DNA of 64,000 nt from Phycisphaerae bacterium. Its GTDB lineage: Bacteria > Planctomycetota > Phycisphaerae > UBA1845 > Fen-1342. Shown piece by piece: positions 23,905-31,171 of the stretch. The position numbers and the translations under genes are program-made. The notes below the pieces were generated by a model. It had not been told where the DNA came from. It saw nothing but the letters and a program-made list of their open reading frames with translations, and did no database searches. Every line of letters begins with the position of its first letter. Positions within the stretch are counted from its first letter, which is position 1. The DNA lies in contig JAGNKU010000001.1 of assembly GCA_017999985.1 (NCBI GenBank), forward strand, positions 363,276-427,275. Direction: 5' to 3'.

Positions 23905-25458
23905 ATGGCGGACAAGTCGCAGGCGGATCAGGGCAGCCAAGCCGCCACGCCCATGCCCGCACGGACCGAAGTGGTCTACGCACCCGGGCGAGAGCCGACG
24001 GGCTTGCTGGGTCGTTTCACCGTGCTGCGCGGCGCAATGCCCGAGTTGTGGGTCACGTTCGCGGTCAAGTTCCTGGCGGTGGCGGCCTACGCGGTGATGA
24101 ACTCGACGCTGGTGCTGTGGCTCTCGTCGGACCTGGGCTACGGCGACAAGCAGGCTGCGTGGCTCGTCAGCGCCTGGGCTGTGCTGATGACCGTGTTCAC
24201 CATTTTGGTGGGCTCGCTGACCGATGCGCTGGGGCTGCGCAGGACATTTCTCCTCGGCGTGGCGATCTGCGTGATCGCACGCGTCGCCATGACGTTTTCG
24301 ACCGTGAAGTGGCTGGCGTTGGGCGTCGGGCTGTTTCCGTTGGCGCTGGGTGAGGCGCTGGGCACGCCGGTGCTGGTGGCAGCCACCCGGCGCTATTCCA
24401 CCACGGCGCAGCGCTCGATCTCCTTCTCCATGTTCTACGTGATGATGAACCTCGGATTCCTGGTTAATGGCTTCATCTTCGACGGCCTGCGTCAGAAGCT
24501 GGGCGAGTATGGGCACTACACCGTGCCGATCCTGGGCTACACCCTGAGCACCTATCAGACGCTGCTGCTGGTAAGTCTGCTACTGGAGTTGGTGCTGGCG
24601 CCGCTCTTCTACTTCGGCATTCGCGAAGGCGCGGAAGCCACCGATCAGGGTGTCCGGATCACGCCGGCCCGACGCGCAACCGACCGCGCTGACGGCCTCG
24701 GCCACACGCTGGCCACAACCGTGCGCACCACGTTGCGCGACACCGGTCGGAACATGGCCGCCCTGATCCGGCAACCCGGCTTTTACCGGCTGCTCAGCTT
24801 CCTGATGCTCATCGCGGGGGTGAAGTTCGTCTACATGATCATGTGCTACGCCTATCCGAAGTTCGGCATCCGCGAGCTCGGCGCAGGCGCGCCGCTCGGC
24901 ACACTCTGGAACGTGACCAACTCGGCGCTGATCATCGTGCTCGTGCCGCTCGTCGGGGCGCTCACGCAAAAGGTTTCCGCCTACCGCATGGTGACTTTCG
25001 GCTGTTTCGTCGTGGCGGCTTCCGTGTTTGTGCTGGCGCTGCCCACGGCGTGGTTCCAGGAGCTGGCCGATGGACCGGTCGGCTGGGCCATCGGCACCTT
25101 GTACCTGGGCCTGAAGGGCAGCGTAAACCCGTGGTATCTGATGCTCTTCCTCTTCATCGTGCTCTACTCGTTTGGGGAGGCCTTCTACTCGCCGCGCGTT
25201 TACGAGTATGCGGCCGCCATCGCTCCGTCCGGACAGGAAGCTTCGTACGGCGCGCTGTCGTATGTGCCGATGTTCCTGGCCAAGCTGTTCGTGGGCACGT
25301 TCTCGGGCGGGCTGCTCGAAAGCTACTGCCCGGAGAGCGGACCGCGTGACCCGCAGACCATGTGGTTGATTGTCGCGCTCATGGCGCTGGTCGCCCCGGT
25401 GGGCCTGCTGGTGCTGCGCCGCGTGATTCGCGTGCGCGAAGCCGGCCGGGCGGATTGA
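23905..25458 (+). CDS. MFS-type membrane transporter
   Basis: 517 aa with about 12-14 hydrophobic helices, for example FAVKFLAVAAYAVMNSTLVL, LVSAWAVLMTVFTILVG and WLIVALMALVAPVGLLVL. The motif-A-like loop GSLTDALGLRRTFLLG lies between helices 2 and 3, as in the major facilitator superfamily. SFGEAFYSPRVYEYAA is a conserved-looking late helix. The substrate is not evident; peptide or drug transport is possible by family. The ATG at 23905 is preferred over the GTG at 23869 because a purine-rich GGAG lies upstream and the N-terminus is otherwise unusually long. Confidence 0.82.
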   Translation: MADKSQADQGSQAATPMPARTEVVYAPGREPTGLLGRFTVLRGAMPELWVTFAVKFLAVAAYAVMNSTLVLWLSSDLGYGDKQAAWLVSAWAVLMTVFTILVGSLTDALGLRRTFLLGVAICVIARVAMTFSTVKWLALGVGLFPLALGEALGTPVLVAATRRYSTTAQRSISFSMFYVMMNLGFLVNGFIFDGLRQKLGEYGHYTVPILGYTLSTYQTLLLVSLLLELVLAPLFYFGIREGAEATDQGVRITPARRATDRADGLGHTLATTVRTTLRDTGRNMAALIRQPGFYRLLSFLMLIAGVKFVYMIMCYAYPKFGIRELGAGAPLGTLWNVTNSALIIVLVPLVGALTQKVSAYRMVTFGCFVVAASVFVLALPTAWFQELADGPVGWAIGTLYLGLKGSVNPWYLMLFLFIVLYSFGEAFYSPRVYEYAAAIAPSGQEASYGALSYVPMFLAKLFVGTFSGGLLESYCPESGPRDPQTMWLIVALMALVAPVGLLVLRRVIRVREAGRAD

Positions 25459-25681
25459 CGCCGATCAGCCGCCGCGCGGTGCCGAAGCGGAACGATGTTT
25501 CATTTCTGGCAACCCGGCTGTCCCGCCGGCAGTTTTGGGGGATTGACCCTCACGGGCACCGGCGGCGGCGCCGGCGGCGGGCGTGCGCGCTTAACTGTCG
25601 GTTGCGCACATGCTTACCAGAAGTGTGCGCGAGGCATTGATTTCCGCGGCGGGACGGCGTAAGCTAGGCCCCGCTGTGGAT

Positions 25682-25752
25682 TGGGGATTAGTGTAACGGT
25701 AGCACGACTGACTCTGGATCAGTTAGTCCAGGTTCGAATCCTGGATCCCCAG
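25682..25752 (+). tRNA. tRNA-Gln (anticodon CTG)
   Basis: Full cloverleaf by eye: acceptor TGGGGAT pairs with ATCCCCA, D-loop TAACGGTAG, and anticodon stem ACTGA/TCAGT around the loop CTCTGGA (anticodon CTG). The T-arm is CCAGG-TTCGAAT-CCTGG and the discriminator is G. The U1-A72 first pair is typical of tRNA-Gln. No CCA is encoded. Confidence 0.95.
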
Positions 25753-25834
25753 TTGACCGGGGCGGCGCGAGCGTTTACACTTTATACGGAACGCTCACGG
25801 CCGTTGATGGTCGCTGTCGGTTCCGCTCTCGGAC

Positions 25835-25863
25835 TTGCGGAGCAGCTCAACGGCCGGTAGAAT
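25835..25863 (+). promoter_or_regulatory. Putative promoter TTGCGG-N17-TAGAAT
   Basis: The -35-like TTGCGG is 17 bases from the -10-like TAGAAT. It resembles the candidate at 28165 and could drive the zinc-ribbon gene at 26034 with a long leader. The rest of the spacer 25753-26033 contains no gene I can support. Confidence 0.45.
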
Positions 25864-26021
25864 ACGTTCGTAGTTTTTGCCGAGCCCCAAACCCCGGGCC
25901 GGACTGCGTCGGCGTACGTGTCCCCCCCCGCACGTCCCGACCGCCGGCCCACTTTATTGCGCCGGCTATCCTATCTGTTTCGCTGTCGCCTCCCGCCCGC
26001 CACTGACAGCGCCTTCGATCG

Positions 26022-26027
26022 TAGAAT
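26022..26027 (+). promoter_or_regulatory. TAGAAT box 7 bases before the start codon
   Basis: A TAGAAT hexamer ends 7 bases before the ATG at 26034, the spacing expected if transcription starts at the start codon (leaderless mRNA). No clear -35 box is seen, and no ribosome site precedes the ATG. Confidence 0.35.
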
Positions 26028-26033
26028 GCCGCC

Positions 26034-26483
26034 ATGCCGGACCCCGAACCCAAGCGCTGTCTCGGCTGCGGCTATATCCTCGAAAACCTGCCCGCGCCGC
26101 GCTGCCCGGAGTGCGGGCGAAAGTTTGACCCCGCGAACAGCAGCACCTACTGCATGGAGTTGAAATCCGGACGCAAGTATTGGCTCGCTGCGATGATCGG
26201 CTTGCTCCTCGTCGCACTACCCGCGTTGGGGCTCGTTGCGGGACAGAGCCTGCCCGGGGTGTTCGGCGGCGGGGACATGCTCATGGCCTGCGCATTCGTC
26301 CCGCTCGCCCCGCTGGGATGCATGACCGAAATCGTCGTCTTGCTCGTGAGTGTGGACGCACTCACTGACCCGTCGCATTGCCTGCGCCATCGCTGGGGGG
26401 CGCTTGCAGCACTTATTCTTAGCTCCGGATTCATCGTGAGTGCGCTTTGCTTGCTGGGCTACGTCGTGTTCTCCGGTCTTTAA
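26034..26483 (+). CDS. Small zinc-ribbon membrane protein
   Basis: 149 aa. The N-terminal zinc ribbon is CLGCGYILENLPAPRCPECG (CxxC-x12-CxxC), near residues 9-28. Three hydrophobic segments follow: WLAAMIGLLLVALPALGLVA, MLMACAFVPLAPLGCMTEIV and LIVSALCLLGYVVF-like sequence at the end. A cytosolic metal-binding head on a membrane anchor is the likely shape. Function unknown. Similar ribbon-plus-helices proteins occur at 33455 and 37729 in this window. Confidence 0.72.
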   Translation: MPDPEPKRCLGCGYILENLPAPRCPECGRKFDPANSSTYCMELKSGRKYWLAAMIGLLLVALPALGLVAGQSLPGVFGGGDMLMACAFVPLAPLGCMTEIVVLLVSVDALTDPSHCLRHRWGALAALILSSGFIVSALCLLGYVVFSGL

Positions 26484-26797
26484 GATGCTGTGACGCCGGC
26501 GCCGCCCGGCCGGGCTTCAGCCGGCTTGCAGAATCACGGCCGTGTGCCGCACTGCTCGACAAATCAGCTTCACGTCGCGAGAATCACCAACAGATGGCTG
26601 CAGGCTGAAAGCCGCAAGGCAGCCAGCCGGAGGATGGCACCCTTGGTCGCGTGTTGAATCATGGTCCCGCGGCTTCGCGATCGCTGGCGGCGTCGGAAGC
26701 TGAATGGTGGGCAGTGCCCACCCTACTGCTGACGGCTGACAACCGAAGACTGATGACTGACGACTGATAACTGACAACTCGCTTTCGGAGTTACATC
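26484..26797. other. Repeat-bearing spacer upstream of top6A
   Basis: This 314-base stretch has no gene. It contains the palindrome GGTGGGCA-G-TGCCCACC at 26706-26722 and then a run of CTGAC/ACTGA-type short repeats. The end supplies CGGAG, the ribosome site for the TTG start at 26798. No topoisomerase VI B subunit is present. Confidence 0.6.
26731..26779. repeat. Short-period ACTGA/ACTGAC repeat tract
   Basis: Imperfect 7- to 8-base units run to within 20 bases of the next gene: CTGACGG, CTGACAAC, ACTGATG, ACTGACG, ACTGATA, ACTGACA. They resemble the short tandemly repeated heptamers (STRR) known from cyanobacteria. Confidence 0.7.
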
Positions 26798-27949
26798 TTG
26801 GCCAAATCTGTCAGGCCCCAGCGCAAGCCGGCCAGTCGCGACCGGGCCGCCGCCGGCGAGCGGATCAACAAGCTCGCCCGGGGCGTCGTCGGCCTGGTCC
26901 ACGAGCGCGAGGACCCCTACGTCGACATCCCGTCGCGCACGCTCAGCAACGTCCGGTTCAACGAGACCAAGCGCATCATCGAGCTGCTCGACGGCAAGCA
27001 GCGCCGCTCGTTCTTCAGCCTGCTCGGCCGCCGCAAAGGCGAAGGCAGCCAGGCGAAGAAATTCATGCAGACGCTCAAGGTCGCGGAGGTCTGCCGGCAC
27101 CTGATCGCAACAAGCGACGCCACCAGCCTGCGTGACCTGTTCTACATGCTCAAGCGTCCCGTGCAGGGGACGAAGGAGCTGATCTTCTACGATCAGGACG
27201 AGTCCGACTCCATCATCGAGGATGTCGAGGTCACCGTCAGTGCTCTGCGCGAAGAGCTGGGCGTCCACGCCAAGGCCGCCGGCGCCATGGTCGCCCCCAT
27301 GACGATCAACGACAGCGGCGACACGATCAACCTCGCGACCATGGGCTCGGGCGGATGGAGTGTGCCGAGCATCGTCGAGCCCGACGTCATCCAGTTTGTC
27401 AAGAACCAGGCCAAGTACATCCTGCTCATCGAAAAAGACGCGATGTGGCAGCGCTTCAACAAGGATCGGTTCTGGGAACAGCACTCGTGCGTGCTGATCC
27501 ACGGCGGCGGACAGCCACCACGCGGGGTGCGTCGTCTCATCTACCGCATGCATCACGAACTGAAGCTGCCGGTCTACGTGCTCGTCGATAATGACCCCTG
27601 GGGCTACTACATCTACAGCGTCGTGAAACAGGGCTCGATCAACCTGGCGTTCGAAAGCCAGCGCATGGCGGTGCCGGCGGCGCGTTTCGTCGGCATGAGC
27701 AGTTTCGACGCCGAGCGCTTCGACATCCCCGCGCACGTCCCGATGCCACTGACGGACGAGGATCGGCGGCGCGCGAAGGAAATCCGCGAGTACCCGTGGT
27801 TCCAGAGCAAGGCCTGGCAGCGCGAAATCAAACACATGGAAGCGCTGGGCGTGAAGCTGGAGCTCGAAGCGCTGACCAGCAAGGGGCTTAGTTTCAGTAC
27901 GCAAGAGTATCTGCCCCAAAAGCTCGCGGACAAACGATGGCTGGATTGA
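26798..27949 (+). CDS. top6A: DNA topoisomerase VI subunit A (Spo11/Top6A)
   Basis: 383 aa, the normal length for Top6A. The catalytic tyrosine is near residue 116 in LRDLFYMLKRP, within the winged-helix/CAP domain. The Toprim domain shows E212 in ILLIEKDAMWQRF and the DxD pair near 264/266 in VLVDNDPWGYYIYSVVKQGS, nearly identical to archaeal Top6A. It cuts both DNA strands with 5'-tyrosyl links, and activity normally needs the ATPase subunit Top6B, which is not encoded in this window. The start is a TTG, with CGGAG seven bases upstream. Top6A is an archaeal/eukaryotic hallmark found only patchily in bacteria. Confidence 0.92.
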   Translation: MAKSVRPQRKPASRDRAAAGERINKLARGVVGLVHEREDPYVDIPSRTLSNVRFNETKRIIELLDGKQRRSFFSLLGRRKGEGSQAKKFMQTLKVAEVCRHLIATSDATSLRDLFYMLKRPVQGTKELIFYDQDESDSIIEDVEVTVSALREELGVHAKAAGAMVAPMTINDSGDTINLATMGSGGWSVPSIVEPDVIQFVKNQAKYILLIEKDAMWQRFNKDRFWEQHSCVLIHGGGQPPRGVRRLIYRMHHELKLPVYVLVDNDPWGYYIYSVVKQGSINLAFESQRMAVPAARFVGMSSFDAERFDIPAHVPMPLTDEDRRRAKEIREYPWFQSKAWQREIKHMEALGVKLELEALTSKGLSFSTQEYLPQKLADKRWLD

Positions 27950-28284
27950 TGCCGAGCCGCTCCGCCGGCGGCGCTGCAGCGTAGCGACTCGTGTAACACA
28001 TTGTGCCAATTGACTTTGCTTCCGGTATGCCCAATCGCCCTGCCGGTGGTCGTGGGGTGCCAAGTCCGACTGGGATCGCGCCTGATTCCGTAGCACGCTA
28101 ATTACCGTGCGCGCGTCGCGTGGCCTGCGCGCTGGGTGGTGACGTTGCGCGCCGCCCGGTTCTATTGCGACACGCCCGGCGCCTGATAGAATTTGCGGCT
28201 TCGTTTATGAGGCGAGCGGTGCGGTCGGTGTAGACAGCCCGGGCGTGTGGTCGCCTCAGAACGAATGTTGGAAGGAGTTTGCAG
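27950..28284. other. Spacer between top6A and the fasciclin gene
   Basis: No gene is supported in these 335 bases. They contain the candidate promoter at 28165-28192 and a GGAAGGAG ribosome site just before the ATG at 28285. The stretch around 28000-28050 is slightly AT-richer than its surroundings. Confidence 0.5.
28165..28192 (+). promoter_or_regulatory. Putative promoter TTGCGA-N16-TAGAAT
   Basis: The -35-like TTGCGA and -10-like TAGAAT are 16 bases apart. The expected start is near 28200, leaving an ~85-base leader before the fasciclin gene. Its hexamers nearly match the candidate at 25835. Confidence 0.5.
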
Positions 28285-28950
28285 ATGTTCGGACGTATCT
28301 CTCGTATGGTGTGTGTGACAGTCGTGGCTGTCGCGTTCAGCGGCATCGCCGCCGCGCAGCAGCCGGCCGCGAAGCCCGAGGCCAAGCCCGAGGCGAAGCC
28401 GGAAGTGAAGAAGGAAGAGGGCAAGGACCTCGTCGCCGTCGCCGGTGAGGCGAAGTGCAAGACGCTGTGCGAACTCGTCAAGCTCGCCGGCCTCGAAGAC
28501 GCCCTCAAGGGCCCCGTTCCGATGACCCTCTTCGCCCCCACCGACGAAGCCTTTGCCAAGCTCGGCAAGGACCTCGACGAGCTTAAGAAGCCCGAGAACA
28601 AGGCCAAGCTCGCCGACATCCTCAAGTACCACGTCGTCAAGGGCAAGATGATGGCCGAGCAGGTCGGCAAGGAAAAGGCCCTCAAGACCCTGCTGCCCAG
28701 CGCCGAGCTCGAAGTCGCCATGAAGGACGGCAAGTGCATGCTCAACGGCAAGGCCGCCGTCACCAAGGCCGACATGGCCGCCAGCAATGGCGTCGTCCAC
28801 CTCATCGACACCGTCTTGACGCCGCCGGAGAAGAAGGCGGAGCCGAAGATGGAAGTCAAGCCGGCCGAGAAGAAGCCGGAAGCCAAGCCGGAAGCCAAGC
28901 CGGCCGAGAAGAAGCCCGAAGAGAAGAAGCCCGCGGAGAAGAAGGGCTAA
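28285..28950 (+). CDS. Secreted fasciclin (FAS1) domain protein with Lys/Pro/Ala/Glu-rich tails
   Basis: 221 aa with a strong GGAAGGAG site. The signal peptide ends near AAAQQ (residues 1-23). A low-complexity KPEAKPEAKPEVKKE linker follows. One FAS1 domain has both signature blocks: PVPMTLFAPTDEAFAKLG, then ILKYHVVKGKM, with NGVVHLIDTVLTPP at its end. The C-terminal tail is again repeats of PAEKKPEAK type. Fasciclin domains mediate adhesion; the charged tails may bind wall or matrix polymers. It is monocistronic, with its own promoter and terminator. Confidence 0.9.
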   Translation: MFGRISRMVCVTVVAVAFSGIAAAQQPAAKPEAKPEAKPEVKKEEGKDLVAVAGEAKCKTLCELVKLAGLEDALKGPVPMTLFAPTDEAFAKLGKDLDELKKPENKAKLADILKYHVVKGKMMAEQVGKEKALKTLLPSAELEVAMKDGKCMLNGKAAVTKADMAASNGVVHLIDTVLTPPEKKAEPKMEVKPAEKKPEAKPEAKPAEKKPEEKKPAEKKG

Positions 28951-29023
28951 TTCGCGCCCCCAACCGCTAGCCGACACGGCAAACACAAAACCGCCGTGCG
29001 GCACACAAGCTTCGTAGCACAGG

Positions 29024-29056
29024 AAAGGCGAACCATTGCGGTTCGCCTTTTCTTTG
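29024..29056 (+). terminator. Rho-independent terminator
   Basis: A perfect 11-bp stem, AAAGGCGAACC pairing with GGTTCGCCTTT, around the loop ATTGC, followed by a T-rich TCTTT. It lies 73 bases after the fasciclin stop. The rest of the spacer to 29158 holds a palindromic CTCCCTCCCAGGGAGGG tract and no gene. Confidence 0.9.
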
Positions 29057-29158
29057 CGCCCCACAAATCCCCTCCCTCCCAGGGAGGGGCCGGGGGAGGG
29101 TAAAGAGCCAAGCCGGCCGCGTGAGCACCGCCCACCGGTCAGGCTCCGCCCCGCTCCT

Positions 29159-29863
29159 CTACGCCGGCCGCCGTCCCGGGATCAACCCGCGCGGCGCCCC
29201 GATGTCCACCACGACCACCCGCCCCACCACCGCCTGTGCCGCGGGCGTCTCGAAGCCTACCTTCGGCGCAACCATCGTCACTGTCGCATCCGCGCGAAAG
29301 CACGGCGTTTGCACAGCGCCACGGTCCGCATCCAGCCCGGACGGAATGTCGATAGCAATCCGCCGGGCGTGCGGCGCCGCGTTGGCCAACTCGATCAGCG
29401 TGGCCATCACCGCGCGCGGCGCGCCCGTCGAGCCCGTCCCCAGCAAGGCATCGACGATCAAGTCCGCGCGCGCCACGGCATTCTGCGCCGCGTCGCGGCC
29501 ACGTTCCTCGAATGCCCGGATCAGCTCGAGCCCCATGCGCTCCAGAATCCGCAAATTCACGCCGGCATCACCCGTGGATTTCTCCGGCGGCGCCGCCAGC
29601 ACCACGTCGATCGCGACGCCCGCGTTGCTCAGGTGGCGTGCAATGACGAAGCCGTCGCCGCCGTTGTTCCCCGGCCCGCAGAGGATCGCGACGCGCGCGG
29701 CGCGCGGATTCACCAACGCGCCATAGACAAACTCCGCCGCCGCGCGACCGGCGTTCTCCATCAGCACCAGCCCCGGCACGCCGGCGTGCTCGATCGCCAG
29801 CACGTCCAGATCGCGAATCTGCTGACAGGTCAGCGCCTCGCCAGGTGGATACGGTATGCCCAT
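29159..29863 (-). CDS. nnrE: NAD(P)H-hydrate epimerase
   Basis: 234 aa, a stand-alone YjeF_N domain. LTCQQIRDLDVLAIEHAG opens the domain. VPGLVLMENAGRAAAEFV and VAILCGPGNNGGDGFVIARHL are the signature NNGGDG substrate loop, with ARRIAIDIPSGLDADRG near the end. It interconverts R- and S-forms of damaged NAD(P)HX so that a dehydratase can repair them. The C-terminal dehydratase (NnrD) domain often fused to it is absent and is not in the neighbourhood. Confidence 0.9.
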   Translation of the reverse strand: MGIPYPPGEALTCQQIRDLDVLAIEHAGVPGLVLMENAGRAAAEFVYGALVNPRAARVAILCGPGNNGGDGFVIARHLSNAGVAIDVVLAAPPEKSTGDAGVNLRILERMGLELIRAFEERGRDAAQNAVARADLIVDALLGTGSTGAPRAVMATLIELANAAPHARRIAIDIPSGLDADRGAVQTPCFRADATVTMVAPKVGFETPAAQAVVGRVVVVDIGAPRGLIPGRRPA

Positions 29864-29962
29864 CGCCCTGCTCCCATCGCGCGCCCGCCGCCGCCCGTTG
29901 GCCGCGGTGCGCCAGCGTGAATCACACTATCCGGCGGAATCGCGAATGCAAGGCGTCGCGGA

Positions 29963-30114
29963 GAGGTACGGAGGCACGGAGGCACGCAGAGGAAGCCACG
30001 CAGCCACGCAGCCACGAAGGGTGCGATGGAGCCAGAACGCCGACGGCAGCGCACGGGGTTCTGACTGCGTTGCAGCGTCGCCTCGCCTGTGTGGCTGCGT
30101 GGCTCCGTGGCTGG
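29963..30114. repeat. Inverted pair of octamer-repeat tracts
   Basis: The left arm 29963-30020 is a run of GGCACGGA- and GCCACGCA-type octamers. The right arm 30087-30114 (TGTGGCTGCGTGGCTCCGTG) reads as the same octamers on the opposite strand. The 66-base centre contains GAGCCAGAAC and GGCAGCG, words also found at 12462-12485. The whole sits between nnrE and the App1-like gene; the 303-base spacer 29864-30166 has no coding sequence. Confidence 0.75.
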
Positions 30115-30166
30115 TTTGGATCGCTGCGATGCAAACCATGGAACATGGCCCGGCGGCGCGCGACGT

Positions 30167-31096
30167 TCAGCGCTCTTCGTACCGCGGCACCGTCTGCAGC
30201 AGCATCACCTTCCCCTCGATCGCGTCCTTCAGGCGCTCGGCGTCCAGTAGCACGTCGCGGTTTGCCTCAAAGAAGCGCCCCAGCGCCTTCCAATCCTTGA
30301 ACACCAGCGCGTGCCGCCCGAAATCCCGCCCCGGCTCTTTCGACAAGATCAGCGTGAGCATCTCACTCGCGCCGTACGCCTCCGCGTCCGACACCGTGTT
30401 GCCGATCCCGATCAGCAGCCGCGGCCAGGCCTTCCGCAGGCTGCGCAGCTTCTGCTGCTTGAACGCCCCCGGCCGCAGCATCTGGCGCACGCTTTCCGCG
30501 GTAATCACCGGGCCGGCGGGAAACTCGCGCTCGCGCAGCCACGCGCGGGTCTTGTCGAGCAGTGACCGCGGCCGCCCCGTCAGATACAGGATCTGAAAAT
30601 CCGCCGCCAGCCGGCGGAGCGTGCTCACGGAGCGCTTCAGCGGATCGCTGCCCTCCTCCTGGTCGTTGTCCAGCAGGTCCTCATACTCGGTCTGCGCGAT
30701 CGTATGGTCGATGTCCACCGCAATGCTCACCCGCTGCCGGTCCCACGCAAACACGCGACCCGCCGCGCGCAGCTCCCGCCCATCGACGACGGCCCGCGCC
30801 TCGAACTGCCCCACCTCGGCATCCAGCGCACGCTCGATGTCCGCCACGCCCTCGTCATCGGACTTGGTATCGCCGACCTCGCGCTCACTCACGAAGAAGC
30901 GCACCCGCACGTGCTCGAGATCCTTGCCCATCGCGAGCACCGGCTCGCGCTCGACGCCCGCCACGAGCCGCGTCTTGCCGTTTGGCCCCCGGATAGCGTC
31001 GTCCACGATCAGCGTCGGTGCCCGACAGCCCGCCCCGAGGACCAGCGCCAGCCCCAGAAGCCGCAACCCGCTCAACCAACCCCGCAAAGCCCACAT
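30167..31096 (-). CDS. App1-like/HAD-type phosphatase, predicted lipoprotein
   Basis: 309 aa from an ATG with GGGAGG upstream. The N-terminus is a lipoprotein signal with lipobox LGAGC (cysteine 24). The catalytic segment VSIAVDIDHTIAQTEYED gives the HAD/LNS2 DxDxT nucleophile, and ILYLTGRPRSLLDKTRAWL is motif II. LLIGIGNTVSDAEAYG carries the later Asp. This resembles the App1 phosphatidate phosphatase catalytic domain. As a lipoprotein it would act on the outer side of a membrane, perhaps on lipids. Substrate not established. Confidence 0.78.
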   Translation of the reverse strand: MWALRGWLSGLRLLGLALVLGAGCRAPTLIVDDAIRGPNGKTRLVAGVEREPVLAMGKDLEHVRVRFFVSEREVGDTKSDDEGVADIERALDAEVGQFEARAVVDGRELRAAGRVFAWDRQRVSIAVDIDHTIAQTEYEDLLDNDQEEGSDPLKRSVSTLRRLAADFQILYLTGRPRSLLDKTRAWLREREFPAGPVITAESVRQMLRPGAFKQQKLRSLRKAWPRLLIGIGNTVSDAEAYGASEMLTLILSKEPGRDFGRHALVFKDWKALGRFFEANRDVLLDAERLKDAIEGKVMLLQTVPRYEER

Positions 31097-31104
31097 GCCG
31101 CGCA

Positions 31105-31131
31105 CCTCCCTGTTCCCTGTTCCCTGTTCCC
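31105..31131. repeat. Tandem heptamer (TGTTCCC)n
   Basis: Three near-perfect TGTTCCC units lie between the divergent App1-like and GT39 genes. The same heptamer family recurs at 38783-38832. Confidence 0.75.
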
Positions 31132-31171
31132 ACGTGCGCTCGTAGTATACGCCAAACAAGGGAGCGTGGCC

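Noticed and set aside
26484..26797. Hidden topoisomerase VI B subunit upstream of top6A
   Set aside because: The spacer is only 314 bases and consists of repeats; no GHKL ATPase motif is visible in any frame.
30704..31171. Long upstream extension of the GT39 frame
   Set aside because: It is antisense to the App1-like lipoprotein gene and lacks GT39 homology; a GTG with a good ribosome site exists at 31172.
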